A DNA stretch of 64,000 nucleotides from Polytrichum commune (GCA_950295325.1 OX485803.1:63813554-63877553), one strand, 5' to 3'; shown: positions 32,559-45,480, numbered from the stretch's first letter. Numbers and translations are program-made. The notes: generated by a model from the letters alone, not told the origin.

Positions 32559-34832
32559 TGTGAGGCCAAACCCCCCACCCTTAAGCGTCCGTAGTCCGAG
32601 TAGTGGGTTTGGGCTCACATTCCTCCGCGGTATTGGATTTGGACTTGGATGAGTCCATAGTGCAAGGTTCACCCTTCAAGTGGTCTTGGATTTAACTGGA
32701 ATTTCACTTTTAACAACTCAATGTACGATTTCAATACGTATGTGGAGAATGCACAAGTTAACTATGTTATTTTAACCTCCTTATGCTCGGGTGCTATTTT
32801 GTCTTTGTTTGCTTCTAACGTCCATCCGGCTGCTTTAGCTACACAAGCCCTTAAGGATATCCCTCTCCTAAATGGAGTCCGTGCCGTTGACTCTATACTA
32901 CCACTTGAACTATCACTTGTGTATTCCGTATCGCTACTATAAGAGGTCTCACTTGGTGTCTCCATACCGTACATAAGCCTTTAAGTATTAAGAAATACTT
33001 ATGTGACTTATGTCAATCTCTCCCTCGCACCTTTGGTCTTTGCTTCCTTTGTCTTGCCATCGCGAGAGTGCTCCACATTCTCCATTAAGTTGTGCACGTG
33101 GTTTATTTTTAAAGAGAGGATGCAAGTGTTAAAAAAAACACTATTCTCTATAGTCAATCTCAAATACATTTACTTGTGAAAGCCACACATAACACTAACT
33201 AGCATAATGTAACTAACTACTTGTCTATGAGCTAATTAGGTAGGCTATCTACTAAGCTCCTTCATGAACCCATCTCTTTACTTTCTAATTACATAAACCT
33301 AGCTCCTTCATAAACCCAGCTCCTTCATAAACCCAGCTTCTTAGCTTCTAACTAAACAAACCCAGCTCCTTCATAAACCCAGCTCCTTCATGAACCCAGC
33401 TCCTTAGCTTCTAACTAAACAAACCCAGGTCCTTCATAAACCCAGCTCTTTACTTTCTAACTAAACAAACCCAGCTCCTTCATAAACCCAGCTCCTTCAT
33501 GAACCCAGCTCCTTAGCTTCTAACTAAACAAACCCAGGTCCTTCATAAACCCAGCTCTTTACTTTCTAACTAAACAAACCCAGCTCCTTCATAAACCCAG
33601 CTCCTTCATGAACCCACAACTTTGTAGTTGTAATCCTCAACTACCTCACTAATTATTCAAGCCCTTAACTAATCTTCCTACCTAATTTCCCTAATTCTAC
33701 TAACAACCCCTTTCTAATCACACAATTCTTCTCTAATCCTAAAATCCTAAAATCCTAGAGAGGAGAGGGGGAGAGAGAATTTCCTAACTTCACTAAGACT
33801 AACTAATCCACACAAGTATATTTTTGCACTCATCACAACATCAAGTGCTCAACTCTTAAACATGGAACTTGCAACCACGTGTATTCAAAACATGAACTTT
33901 AAGTACCACAAATTGGAATCATGAATTAACTTTAAAATCCTTCACGTCAACACTAATTCTACCAAGAGGTCAAGCCCTCTTCAAGGCTAACAAGCATTGG
34001 CTCTCAAACTAAAAACTAAGCACACACATGTGCTCCAATATGGCTTCCCACACCCACACTTATAACTCGTGGGGTGCCTTGGAGCACAAAGGAAAGAGAG
34101 GATGAGTGAGGGAAGAATGAGGGATTATATAGTAAGCTTGAGGGGGTGAGCACCCTCAAGGCTCACGATAAGCCCTTGAGATTTCCTCCTACTTAGTAGG
34201 CGCCAATCCTATCTTCTAAGCCTTCCTCCCTCAAATGATCAACAAGGATCCTAATTCGAACATTTAACTAGCCTTGGCTTTCTACCTACCACACTTTACC
34301 AAACTTGGGATGCTTCAACCCAAACTTAGCCTCCTTCGCTTTCCGCCGCCATAACTTTCTCCCCTTACTTTCCCAAATCGTCGCTCACCACTTAATTCAA
34401 ACCACGATGCTTAACTCGTGATTTGATTGGTGCTTTGAGAATTTGCTTATCCTCCACCTTGCATTCTTCCTTGGGCCTTCCCCATTAAGTGGCCATGATG
34501 AGGTGGTCCACTTGTGCGCTCCATGTGATCCTCCATTCATCCCAATTCGAATGCACTTGCCTCTTGAGTCACTTTGGTTGTCTCCATCCATTTGTACTAG
34601 CCTACTCACTAACTATTCAATCCAAGTTCTCCTTACCTATCCTCATTCACTCAAATCCTTCCGAAGGTAAAAACACAATAACAACTCACATCCTAGCCTC
34701 TTACAACATGGTACTTCTAAGACTAACATTTCACTCTTTTTATATTTTTGTGAAGTAACATGCTACTTCAAAGTGCATCAACTAACGTTTCAGGGGTCTA
34801 AGACTAAATGTGGGCACCCTTTTGGGCTCACA
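32559..34832 (-). repeat. 5' LTR of the gypsy element (right copy)
   Basis: Acts as the promoter LTR for the minus-strand genes. On the + strand its first 61 bp form an imperfect inverted repeat (TGTGAGGCCAAACCC with GGGTTTGGGCTCACA). Thus the LTR carries an internal mimic of its own CTCACA end. A possible TATA box lies at 34125-34132. Confidence 0.95.
34125..34132 (-). promoter_or_regulatory. Candidate TATA box of the 5' LTR promoter
   Basis: Minus strand reads CTATATAAT followed by pyrimidine-rich CCCTCATTCTTCCC, a plausible start-site context. It lies about 700 nt from the outer LTR end, giving a U3 of that size and a long R-U5. The same site occurs at 24642-24649 in the 3' LTR. Prediction only. 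Confidence 0.4.
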
Positions 34833-34837
34833 GGGAT
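34833..34837. repeat. Target-site duplication, right (GGGAT)
   Basis: Exact partner of 23071-23075. Confidence 0.95.
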
Positions 34838-36081
34838 CATGTATCAAACGACCATAACTCTCCTTTAATACCATAATTCTTCATTTATGGAGAGCACTCA
34901 GGTTGTGTTCTATGAACATTTGTACAAACAATTGTAACTTATCGGAGTTTTTTTAGTTACAACTTCTTTCTTTGGGAAAGACCATCGTGTGGAACTTACC
35001 ATATGATTATTCTTTTGGTTCTACCATGTGGAAATCATACTTTGCTTAAGACCACTCAAAGCCCAGATGCAAATTATAGCTTGGGATCGAAAAATGATGA
35101 ACCACAAAAAACCACCTTACGTAATTCATTGAGTGTAAATTTGGGCGGTGACTTGGTGTGAAAAAGCATATTGAGCAGGTTCAAAATCCTATATCGTGAA
35201 AGATCAATATTTTTAGGTATAATGAGATTTGTTCACACCAGTGTTGATTAGTTATATATGTTGGTTGATAATTGTCACCAATGTTGCACCGGTAAATAGG
35301 TGAATGCATAAACATTGATAATCAATGTCAAATATGGCATTAAAGAATCTACTTGTGGGTATCATAATTGTCATACCCACCAAATATTGATATTTGGTGG
35401 ATATTTCAAGATGAGATATTATTTTGGTCAATGCCAATGTAAATTGTATTGATTACCAAGGTGAATTTGGTCTGATATAAAGATTCTTGCATGATATTTA
35501 CATCCAAATAGTATCAAAAACAAAATTATTGTCAAATATCGATACCCTACTAATATCGAATTTTGTGAAATCCTTATTTTAGGCACCCAAATGGTCTGAA
35601 AGAAAGATTGTGGGGAGTTCAGTTAACCTTATGTTTGGTATACACACTTGTTAAATGTGCATGTTATGAGGTCTATTATGTGAAGATTTAGGAATTTGAT
35701 TGACCCTAATATTATAATTAATTGTTCTTTCAAGCGCTTCTTAGCACCATACTAGTACACGTGTATTTTCTATCCACGTACTTTTACAAGACTATGTATT
35801 AATTGTTCAATCCTAAGAACAATTCCCTTGATTGTCCACCGTTAATACAACCGAACATAAAGCATCGTTGTGGGAAAATGATGTTGAGCTTCTCAATGGT
35901 CTCAATGTTAAAAACAACGTGCACTTCTACATGTTACTCCTTTCACTAGCACACCTCTAAGTATTGCTCAAGAACTTACCTGTGTAGCTTGCTAATTGCA
36001 AACTACACTAATTTATGCTCATTGGCAGCTTTGTTTAGGTAGCCAAGATTATATTGATATAAATTGTCATACTTATAGCTA
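34838..36081. other. No gene seen; AT-rich with a short palindrome
   Basis: Contains CCACCAAATAT-TG-ATATTTGGTGG at about 35378-35401. Similarity to the 46.5-kb region (CTTGTGGGTATCA and neighbours) suggests a shared dispersed repeat. Confidence 0.4.
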
Positions 36082-36429
36082 CACTAGATAGTCCTCTTGA
36101 TATGGGCCACAATGATTTTCTAGAGGCCATGCTAATTTTCATAATGAGAATCAATGTGGGCCACATGTAATTTCAAACCGCACTAAATTTATAGTGGAAA
36201 ATGAGCTTGGGCAACTTTTTTTTCCTTCAAAAATTTTGGGTGGTTATTTGGTTTCTTCTATTTTTTTAATTTTTTCCTATTACTAATATTCAAGGTGTTG
36301 GTCAAAAATGTTTAAGTATACTTAGGGGGAGACTTGGAGTCTTGGACCCACGTTGTCTCCACCTTGACTACAAATTTAATGTGGCCCACACTAATTTTCC
36401 ACACACACTAATAGAAGTTTTTAGTGTTG
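36082..36429 (+). mobile_element. TA-site MITE, about 348 bp, GTGGGCCACA family, copy 1
   Basis: Flanked by TA. Begins CACTAGATAGTCCTCTTG and ends with a diverged inverse (CTAATAGAAGTTTTTAGTG). Interior shares AATGTGGCCCACACTAATTTT, GGAGTCTTGGACCCA and CCACCTTGACTA with 51662-52006 (inverted) and, more weakly, 44853-45161. Confidence 0.65.
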
Positions 36430-37152
36430 TAGTGAAAACTCCTAATTCCACCTTGCAAGGTTTAAGCTCAACCAATTATTTGTGTATATACAGCATTGAG
36501 GCAATCATTGTGATATTATTGCACAAGTTTGTCATGCATGAGCCCACCTACCGCAAGTATAGGCATTTAACCCTACTTTTGAAATAAGGGGACTCTTGTA
36601 CAAAATAAGGCCAACATACTCAAATTCACGCTAGGGTAAACAAAAAAAGTTATTTATTTAAAATTTCATGCAATGTGTAGCCAATATTGCAAGTTCATTA
36701 TTAAAATCCTTCATACTCACGTTTGAAAAAACCCATATTGATATTGTGGATCCAACATTGGTTCAAGGCCTTGACATCAATAATCCTCTTTGCAAGATTA
36801 TACCGCAACATCATCCTTTCATAACGTTATTTAGCTGCTACTAGTTGTTCCATTCTAACAATATTCAATGATAGTGCTTCACCCAAGTTTACCAGGCTGA
36901 AATTGCCTAGACAAGCATTCACGAGGTATTACTCTAGCACCTTACATGACATATTCCCAACCTCACTCAACCTAGTCACTCAACCGAATAATATCATTAT
37001 GATTTTTTATACATAACCCCATATTACTCCAAGGGCCACCTTGAAATCCAAGGACTTCATCATAATACTCTCCGTCATCCATGATGGTCTTTGATTACAA
37101 AAACTCGGACTCCCCTCCCGCCGACAACAATTTTCCAAGCACAATCCCCGAG
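36430..37152. other. No gene seen
   Basis: AT-rich. The open frame at 36342-36587 overlaps the MITE end and is not supported. Confidence 0.35.
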
Positions 37153-38880
37153 TGTGAGGCCAAACCCACCACCCTTAGGCGTCCTAGTCCGGGTGATGGC
37201 TTTGAGAATCACACTCAATTCCTAATACCATAACGTGAATTGCTATATGGCTCTCATGTCCAAGGCACTAACTTCATCTTAACTCACTTGCTTTATTATT
37301 GTGAGCATCGTTGCTCGTAGTGGAATTCGATTTCTCAAGGGTCCAACCCGCGGCCTTGGCCACACATGCCCTTAAAGAGATCCCTCTAGACTTCTTGATT
37401 TTTACTTCCTTTATCTTGTCCTTGCTAGGATCCTCCACAGTCTCCATTAATTGTGCATGTAATATATTCCAACCAAAAAGTACGAGTGTTTAAAAACACT
37501 TGCCTCAATGGGTAACCATCAACACATTTTAAAAGTCCCACACACTTCTACTTTCCTAATAAATCCAACTCTACCTAAAAACCAAGATGGCATGCAAGAA
37601 TCTAGTATGGTCTAGCAATCCCAAAAGGAATTATCCTAACTACAACCCCCCTAGTAGCCTAACTTATTAGATCTAACGAACTAACTTAAGCCCAGCCGAA
37701 TTACATTCCAGCAGCTGAGCTGCTTAGCTTCAAGCCCAGCCGAAGTACCTTCCAGCAGTCAGTTGCTTAGCTTTAAGCCCAGCCGAATTACCTTCCAGCA
37801 GCTGAGTTGCTTAGCCTTAAGCCCAGCCGAAGTCCCTTCCAGTAGTCAGCTTCTTAACCTTAGGCCCCAGCCGAAGTACCTTCCAGCAGTCGCTCCTTAA
37901 CCTTAGGCCCCAGCCAAATTACATTCCAGCAGTCAGCTGCTTAGCTTTAAGCCCAACCGAATTACATTCCAGCAGTCAGCTGCTTAGCTTTAAGCCCAAC
38001 CGAATTACATTCCAGCAGTCAGCTGCTTAGCTTTAGGCCCCAGCCGAAGTACCTTCCAGCAGTCAGCTGCTTAGCTTTAAGCCCAACCGAATTACATTCC
38101 AGCAGTCAGCTGCTTAGCTTTAGGCCCCAGCCGAAGTACCTTCCAGCAGTCAACTCCTTAACCTTATAGTCTTGGCTGCCCTTAATACAACCCCTCTCAT
38201 CCACTAATCAAGGTCTTCTAAATTCTTCTTCTCTTTTCTTTCTTTTGCTTCTAAGTCATGAGCTAATCTAACACACTACTTTAACTAACTACCACCTAAT
38301 CACTACATGCAAACTTAAGCTCTAGAGCTCCCTCACTTGGGAGGCCTTGAGAGAGAGAGCTTAACTAATTAACTTCACTAAAAACTAATGTCACACACAC
38401 GTGGCTCAAGCTCTTTAGAGCTTGCTCCCTTGAGAGCGCTTGATGGAGAGAGAGGCAAATGAGAGAAAAAACACCTTAAGTAGCAAAGAAGGAGAGAGGG
38501 AGAGAGGGAGAGAGAGGTGAGGATAGGGTGAGAGGATTAGCACCTCCAATCACAATCCTTTAACCCTCTCCTCCAAAGTAGGGACTAATCCCCTTCCACC
38601 AAGCTTCCTTCTTCCTAAACTACCAAGGTGGATCCAAAAGTGGGCATTTAACCCGCGGAGCTCACCTTGCTTCACCTTACCCCCTACTCACAATATCAAG
38701 GCATACTCTTATTGAAATCAACCTTGAAATAACTACACAACACATTCTAATGCCTAAACTTAAATCCACACCACACTTCACTCTTTTTATGTTTTGTGAA
38801 TAGTCATAACACCTCAAAGTCAAACTAAAATTGGTTTTGAAGAGTTAATCACCACATGTGGGCACCATTTTGGGCTCACA
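37153..38880 (-). mobile_element. Solo LTR, 1728 bp, divergent relative of the gypsy LTR
   Basis: Begins TGTGAGGCCAAACCCACCAC and ends GTGGGCACCATTTTGGGCTCACA, matching both ends of the 2274-bp LTR. Internal blocks match too (CACATGCCCTTAAAGAGATCCCTC, the CTCCACA and CTCCATTAA region, CACTCTTTTTAT near the end). Flanks CCGAG (37148-37152) and CCAAG (38881-38885) are a 5-bp TSD with one mismatch. No internal domain or second LTR is present, so it likely arose by LTR-LTR recombination. Orientation follows the full element. Confidence 0.88.
37681..38165. repeat. About 11-copy tandem array, 43-45-bp period, in the solo LTR
   Basis: Unit of the form AAGCCCAACCGAATTACATT followed by CCAGCAGTCAGCTGCTTAGC. 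It occupies the same relative place as the 109-bp array of the full element's LTR, but the unit sequence differs. Confidence 0.85.
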
Positions 38881-38885
38881 CCAAG

Positions 38886-41800
38886 CTCCCAAGTGTCCAC
38901 GACGGCACCTTATTCTTCACTCATACATAGCATCTCTTGAGCTTTGTAGTAGCCCTTGGTGCCTACAATTTATGTGCATGCAAACACAACCACCGCATCT
39001 TGGCACGATAAGCGCGTTGCAAGTCCAAAGTCGGTTTTGTTGGTGTCGAATGTGAGGTGGATGTTTCGGACAATGAACTTGGTCCGAGATGACCCTAAAC
39101 TACCAGGTTATAGTGGAGAGATACCCATTTATGAATGAAATGATTGGCAGTTCGATTTTTATTATGAAATTTTTTTCCTACTTGACGAATCAATAAAGAA
39201 AAGTTGAAAGGTGTCCACTTGTAACCAATTGGACTTAGAAACACTAGGATCTTGACCCATTATGCCCCCCCCCCCGGACAATGGTTTTGAGCCTTCATGT
39301 CCCGATGCACACTACCAAGCCATGGGATGCGACATAGCGCACTCATCACCTGCTTCAAGATGATGGTGGCGATGTTGGGGTTCGGAAAGAAACTCAAGTA
39401 TGTGATGAGAGCACCGCCTTCACACAACTCCATAATTGGTTTTGGGGATGTGCCTCACCTACGTGATGCTCTCTTAGTGGCCCGAAGGAGGTCGATTATA
39501 TGACGATAATCACCGGTCAATGGCGTGTCATGTAAGCAAAGGAGGATGTGGTAAGTAGTCACAGGTCTGATATAGCCTTGCCATTGATTATGTGTTGTAT
39601 TGATTTTTCTTCTTCTGAGAACATGTACTAGTGTATAATAGCATGTGCCTCAATAGGCTCGGTGCATGGGTCTTGCCTACTGAGGGCCCCCATTTACACC
39701 AATACTTGTCCTTAGAAAAACCCATACTTAATATATAACCATGTGCACTCTAAAACTACTTGCCAACTTCTCCACAAACTTGCCTATCGAGGCTCCCCAG
39801 TTACACCAATACTTGTCCTCATAAAAAACTCACACCTATTATATAACCATGTGCACTCTCAAATTGCTCTCCAACTTCTCCACAAACTTCATCTTGTTCA
39901 GATGGGATAAGCACACTCATCCCTCCATGTGACCCAAAATCAAATTCAACACCTCATTGTGTCGAACTTACCATCATCATGTGGATGTTGTTCACTCTAG
40001 GGTACATTGTAGGATCTATATGAGTGGGATGGTGGTGATGTAGGCTCCTACAATATTTGGTTGAAAATGTTTGAATCTAGTCCTTGATTTTATACGGTGG
40101 GTTTGGTGGTGACGATGGCTTTGTCTAGGTTACAATCCTTGATGGAGAGGAGGCGAATTGGGGGCTTCAACGAGTGGCGAATAAATCAATGTTTGAATTA
40201 TGAATAGTCAATGCATGAATTATATGTGCCTAAAACATTGTTTGCACATGTGCTTTGTGTGGATTGGTTTGGTAGTAGTAGATTATGGTTTAGGGTGATA
40301 TTGTCTATTATCTAAGAGTTGGGATCTCTTCAACCCTTCTAGTAGTGGAGCTAGGTGGTGTGTTCCATTGACATAGGTACTGTTTTTTGATGGATTGTGC
40401 TCCCCATTTCTCTTACTTATCTAAAATAATGTAGAATGTTGATAAATTAGCACGAGGCGACCTAATTGCACATATCAATGTACATGGACAATTATGAGCA
40501 TCGGCATGGTTCAAAAAGCCCAACCCTAATAGCACTACAAAACACAAAAACTTCCATCTTGAGTTTCAAAAACAAAATATGAACAAATAAACCAGAAAAA
40601 TCCAAAGTAAAAGTAAAATAAAAATCATCTTTCTCTTTAATAATCACATAGACATATAAAATGTGTTCAATAGACATTGAACCTAGAACAATCAATAGAA
40701 TTTCTAAACATAGTCCAACCTCATCATAATGCATGTCTCATTGGTGTCCATAGCGCAATCCTTACCACATACTCACCAACAAATATCTAATTAAGAAGAG
40801 TGACCACATAAGGCCCATATTCCTACCCTAAACCCAGCCCTCATTAACAATCAACACGGGTCGTTGGCAGCTATTTCTTGCAAAAGCACGAGCCCTAACT
40901 ATAAGGCATGGTCTTAATTACCGAGGATCGCGATAATAACTAATTTAATTTGGTGCCTAATTATGGTTCAATGATGTGGCATGAAGAGGATCAAAGTCCC
41001 CCCAAATTCGAATTTGGATTCAAAACCCGACCACCCAAAGTACACTTAACCAAAGGCACCTCAAATCTTCCCGTAATGATGAGGATCCTTGCTTGCACGG
41101 ATTGGCGGGGCTCTTCTTTTGAGGGATTTCTCGATCCCCCCAAATACAACTACAACTACAACTACAAAAAAATAACAAAACACGCTCGTGATGAGTCAGC
41201 ACCAGAGACCATCATTTACGCTAATTACGCCCACTAATTTACGCTAATTACGCCATATTGGAGTGGCAAATCACTTGATTTGTGGATTGTGGGATTTGAA
41301 TCAAACAAATGGACGTGGCTAAACTTTTGTGACACACTACCGTGGGGGAGGGTGCTTAAACCGACCCTTTGGTTAATTTAGTCTATTTTTGGAGTCTATT
41401 TGGATTAGTGGTATGCATGATTGGCTGCGTAAATTGGCTTAGTCATGGTAGAAGTAAAAACAAAGTAAATTGTGCATCATAAGAATATACTACAAATTTA
41501 CAAAGAAGTCACTTACCACTAGCTTTCTAAATCCATCCTAGTCTTACACTTTTCCCACAACAAACGGTTGTAAAAAAATTGTCATGACGCTTGCCCAAAA
41601 CCAATCCCATATTCTTGTCCAAATCCAGTTCCACTTTTGTCCAAAACTAACCCCACATTCTCCCATAACCTTCCAGCTTGTCACCCAAATCTGCCATGTC
41701 TTGCACCAGTGACAATCGAAACTTTTAAAAGTGTGCCCCGGTTGTGGGTATAGAAGTGTGCATGGGATACGCTTTTAGGAAGGGTTTGGGATTAACACCC

Positions 41801-42086
41801 TCTACCTCACCTATTTTATATGTTGAACTTAATTTTTTACTTTATATTTAGCTTATTTGAACCCTAAATTGGGAGAAAGACTCCCAATTAAATATGGTGG
41901 GACCCAATTTTAATGAACTGATAACAAACTTGGGAAGGCATATTTTTACTGCATCCCCAATGGTAGGTGTCATGAATCAAATTCCACAAGACTCAAACAA
42001 TCATGCCATTGAGTCTGCAATGCATCATTTCCATGTGTCGCACGTATGAATCTTAAGTGTATGTGCTATGTAGAAATGTTCCAAAG

Positions 42087-42118
<32 letters not shown>

Positions 42119-42381
42119 TGGCAATTTTCCTATCATTTATCATCTATGAAATTTGCCAAGGCACAAAACCGCTTATTCTGTCAACAATTCTAGTTCCCGC
42201 TATAAATTGTAGTGTCAAAGTGGTTGGTTACCTACTATTCAAAATGACCACTTATGATAATATCCCAAGGATTACAATATGCAACTTCTTGATTGAGAGA
42301 GGTGACAATGGAATGCATGGCCACACTACATGATTGCTGCCCACATTTCAAAAATTTACAAATTAGGTCGAGATAATATGC
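38886..42381. other. Gene-free stretch with a short poly(C) tract and an (AT)n run
   Basis: A C run lies at about 39266-39275 and an (AT)n run at 42086-42114. A piece of the 8.5-kb dispersed repeat lies at about 40,435-40,485. The open frames at 39297-39503 and 40950-41237 have no domain I recognise. Confidence 0.4.
42086..42114. repeat. (AT)n microsatellite
   Basis: About fourteen AT units. Confidence 0.95.
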
Positions 42382-42700
42382 TCCAGGCTAGATCACATCT
42401 TCATTCAGCTAGGCCCTGCCCCTCCCGCACCTGGGTGGGAACTCTTCCTGGTTGGGAACTAATGTGACCCTATCCGGTCACTTGAGTTGTCAAGTTCCTT
42501 TGACATGTGAAGGAACTCCATCAATCAACTTGGGAATAATGAAAGTGATGTCAACTTGAATATTTGTAATTTTGATCGGACATTATCACATTGGTTCCCA
42601 ACGAGGAGTTCCCACGCATGTGTGGGTAGGATGATCGAGCAGTGAAGGAGGCTTGGGAGGGGCGAGGACCAACTGAATGAAGATGTGATCTAGCCCTGGG
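42382..42700. mobile_element. 319-bp foldback/TIR element
   Basis: Left arm GGCTAGATCACATCTTCATT pairs with AATGAAGATGTGATCTAGCC at the right end. Complementarity continues inward (CCCCTCCC with GGGAGGGG; GTTGGGAAC with GTTCCCAAC). Arms are roughly 90 bp with indels. No clear TSD. Confidence 0.7.
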
Positions 42701-42796
42701 CAGAAAACATGTACGTCTTTGAAGAAGAATGGCATGCACATTGAAAAGCTACTAGGATAAAGGGTAAAGCCCTAATGGTGTCCCACACTATACTAG

Positions 42797-43565
42797 AGGT
42801 GCCTATTCCTGATCAGGCCATCAATAATCTATATGGTCTTGGAATTTCAATCAAGTTGGGACTTAATTTCAATTAGGCTAGAACCAATAGCGCCATGACT
42901 CATGTCTTGGTTTTCGAGTGTTAAAGTGAGGTTCACAGTAATTTCAGTTGAAAGAATAAAATTACCAAAAAAATTGTAGTCATTCTAATCTCTATCTTCC
43001 TACACAAGAGTAAAATTGCACCGCCTTATACTTCTCCAAATTTGGCGCAAAATCTCTTAAGTGATCAATTACGGGTGCATCTACTCTAAATGTCATGTAG
43101 AGAATAGTGGGGGTTGGAAACCGGGCACAATGGAGTACATATCCCAACTGCCACTAACGTGTGCAACTTCAAACGAGCACCAAGATTAAGTGGTAAGTAT
43201 GTATAGTTCAACCACCTATTCCCGATCAGGGCTCCGTTGGAAATCTATAGAGTCCCATAATTTTGATCAAGCAAAGATTGGATTTCGATTAATGCCATGA
43301 CACATGTCTATGTTTTGAGTGCTAAAGTGAGGAAGAATGAGCAGTTATGGTAGACACTAGACATAGGTAATATGTTTGGGCCAGGTTTTGACTTCACAAA
43401 TTCAAAGTAATCTTAATTTTAGGAATAAAATTATTGTAAATTTTCCAATCCTCTTGGTTTCTATCTTCCTACACATGGAAAATTTGGACTGCCTTATACT
43501 TCTATAGACTTGGTGCAAATTCTATTCAGTGATCGGTTATGGACATCTCCACTCTAATGTACGAG
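42797..43565. repeat. Two-copy direct duplication, copies about 414 bp apart
   Basis: Copy 1 (about 42797-43100) and copy 2 (about 43211-43565) share CACCTATTCCCGATCAGG-like starts, GCCATGACNCATGTCT, GTGAGG, TCTATCTTCCTACACA, GCCTTATACTTCT and a GTGATC-TTA-GG ending in the same order. Considerable divergence means it is old. No coding signal. Confidence 0.6.
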
Positions 43566-44852
43566 GGTCCTAGATTTCTGAACGAGGACCCTTGTAGGAG
43601 GAACGAGAATCCACAAGCCGCAGTTATTTTGGTTTCCACAAAATTCCCAATTTCCCAAATCCTCTAAATGTCTACCTTAAGGCTCCCTCTACAATAGCGA
43701 GGTTGTGAGCTTGGGAAAAAAAGAAAAAAAAGGAAACCTCTTTCTCGTGTTTGATCACTCAATACCACTTTACACTTGAGCTTTCCACTTGAGATCGTGA
43801 GGTTTTTTTTACTTGCCGCATGACCTACAAACGGCGCCTTTGATGGGCCAATGGAGGATTGCCCCCCTTCACCCGTACCTTACCATAATGAAAGATGATG
43901 AGCATTGGGGAGGAAAACCATGACCTTGTTTTCCTTGTGAATTTTGAAGCACTTCTTCAAACACTTGCACAACATTCGAGCACCGATTTCTTTGCTTTGC
44001 AACAACCACAAAATCACGATCAAAAGTGAAGAATGAAGGTTATCAAATTATATTTACTAGAGAGGGGTTGAGAATGGCACATGGGACCAAAGGGGAATGG
44101 CACAAGGAACTCCAACGGCTCCCCAAACTTTTCGGAAATAATTTTAAAACGTTGTAAGTGGCAGTGGATGAAATCAAATGAGAATTCTAACCTTGCTTTC
44201 ATCCACCGGCCACGAGTGAGTGGTTCACCAAGGCTATGTGAGTTCCCATGCGGAAATGTTTATGACAATCTCTTTGGTCAATATATGGCTACCTCATGCA
44301 TGTCTCTTAGAAATGTTGAGAGATTGAGCTCTTGTTTATTGTGGATCCCCAATCATTGCAATTTTAAGCATTCTTTGTCTTGTCAAGGTGTTTCTTTTGT
44401 TTGTTATAATCCCTCTTTAATATTTCAAGGTGCAGTATATATATAAAAATATATGGATTCTAGTAAAAAGTTTGTTTATAAAGTGATTGCCTCCTGCAAA
44501 TCTTCTCCCATGCTTTGGCCTTGAACTTTGATTTTTGTGATGCCATACAACAGCTACAAACAAAATAAAGCCAAAAAAAATAAACTACAACCATTGCAAG
44601 TACTCCCAACTGCACCTTGTATTGTAGTTGTGCAAATGAATAGGTAGTTGTGGGTGTGGTTGTCATCAAATGCACATTTTTCCTCCCTTCCTTGATAAAT
44701 AGAACCAAAGAAAGTATCCTACAACTTAATAGCCACCGCAACCATTCACTTTGAGCATGGCCAAATTAAATGCACCTTTACTTTTGAGCATGATAAACTT
44801 ACACTTGCCTAAAACGATTGAGAGCTTGAGGTTTGGGTCAAGCTCTCAACTA
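43566..44852. other. No gene supported
   Basis: The open frame at 44081-44446 (121 codons) has no recognisable domain. A + strand TATATATAAAAATATATGG lies near 44437. Confidence 0.35.
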
Positions 44853-45161
44853 CACCGATTGTCCTATTGGTGTGAGTCACAATAACTCTCTAAAACCCAC
44901 ACCAAATCTCTTGTTTAAAATTGATGTGGGCCACATTACTTGTTGTTGTAGGGAATTAATGTAGGATGACTATTTGGTTTACACTTCTATTTTATGTGAT
45001 GCTATCATTTGTTTTGTTATAGTTCTATTTTATTCTACCAAAGTCTCCATGGTAACTTAAAGAAAGACATGAATCTCGGACCCACATTATTTACCCCTTA
45101 CTAAACAATTACATTGGACCACATTGGTTTTTCCACCTATACTAATAGGACAATTTAGTGT
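44853..45161 (+). mobile_element. TA-site MITE, 309 bp, GTGGGCCACA family, copy 2
   Basis: TA at 44851-44852 and 45162-45163. Left end CACCGATTGTCCTATTGGTG and the inverse right end (CTAATAGGACAATTTAGTG) pair well. Shares GATGTGGGCCACATTA and the CGGACCCACATTA block with the copies at 36082 and 51662. Confidence 0.65.
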
Positions 45162-45174
45162 TAGGCAAATGTAC

Positions 45175-45480
45175 CTAATTCAAACATAATGATTATTAAA
45201 CACCTATATTTGAACAATAAGTAGTTAGGTATGACACGTGTTGAAAAAAGATTGGACTACATGCTCAAAAGACACTAATCATTCTAAACTTAGTAGCCAA
45301 CATGATTGAGGGTACATATATAGCCACTTGATGAGCACACAAAAATTCAATTTGATATTGAACAAGATATTTATATGAGCTCCATGACTTATGAAGCAAA
45401 TGGCTACATGCATGATTTGGATTTTCCAATTATCTCGCACTACAAGAAGTGGGTGCATATAGAAAAGTCTCCAAAGAACA
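45175..45480 (+). repeat. Dispersed repeat, ACCTATATTTGA family, copy 1
   Basis: Shares ACACCTATATTTGA, GATTGGACTACATGCTCAAA, GCAAATGGCTACATGC, ATTATCTCGCACTACAAGAA with copies near 47,050, 48,250, 51,110, 55,650, 57,480 and 58,355. Probably a MITE; end structure unresolved. Confidence 0.55.

Larger units (their letters stand above)
23076..34832 (-). mobile_element. Full-length Ty3/gypsy LTR retrotransposon, 11.76 kb, young
   Basis: Flanked by a perfect 5-bp TSD GGGAT (23071-23075 and 34833-34837). LTRs of 2274 bp each (23076-25349 and 32559-34832) begin TGTGAG and end CTCACA. All genes lie on the minus strand, so the right LTR is the 5' LTR. Order in sense: 5' LTR, leader, gag, nucleocapsid, protease, RT, RNase H, integrase, 3' LTR. 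RT before integrase defines Ty3/gypsy. There is no chromodomain after integrase. I saw only four substitutions between the LTRs. Defects: one stop between gag and the rest, and a frameshift in integrase. Confidence 0.97.
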
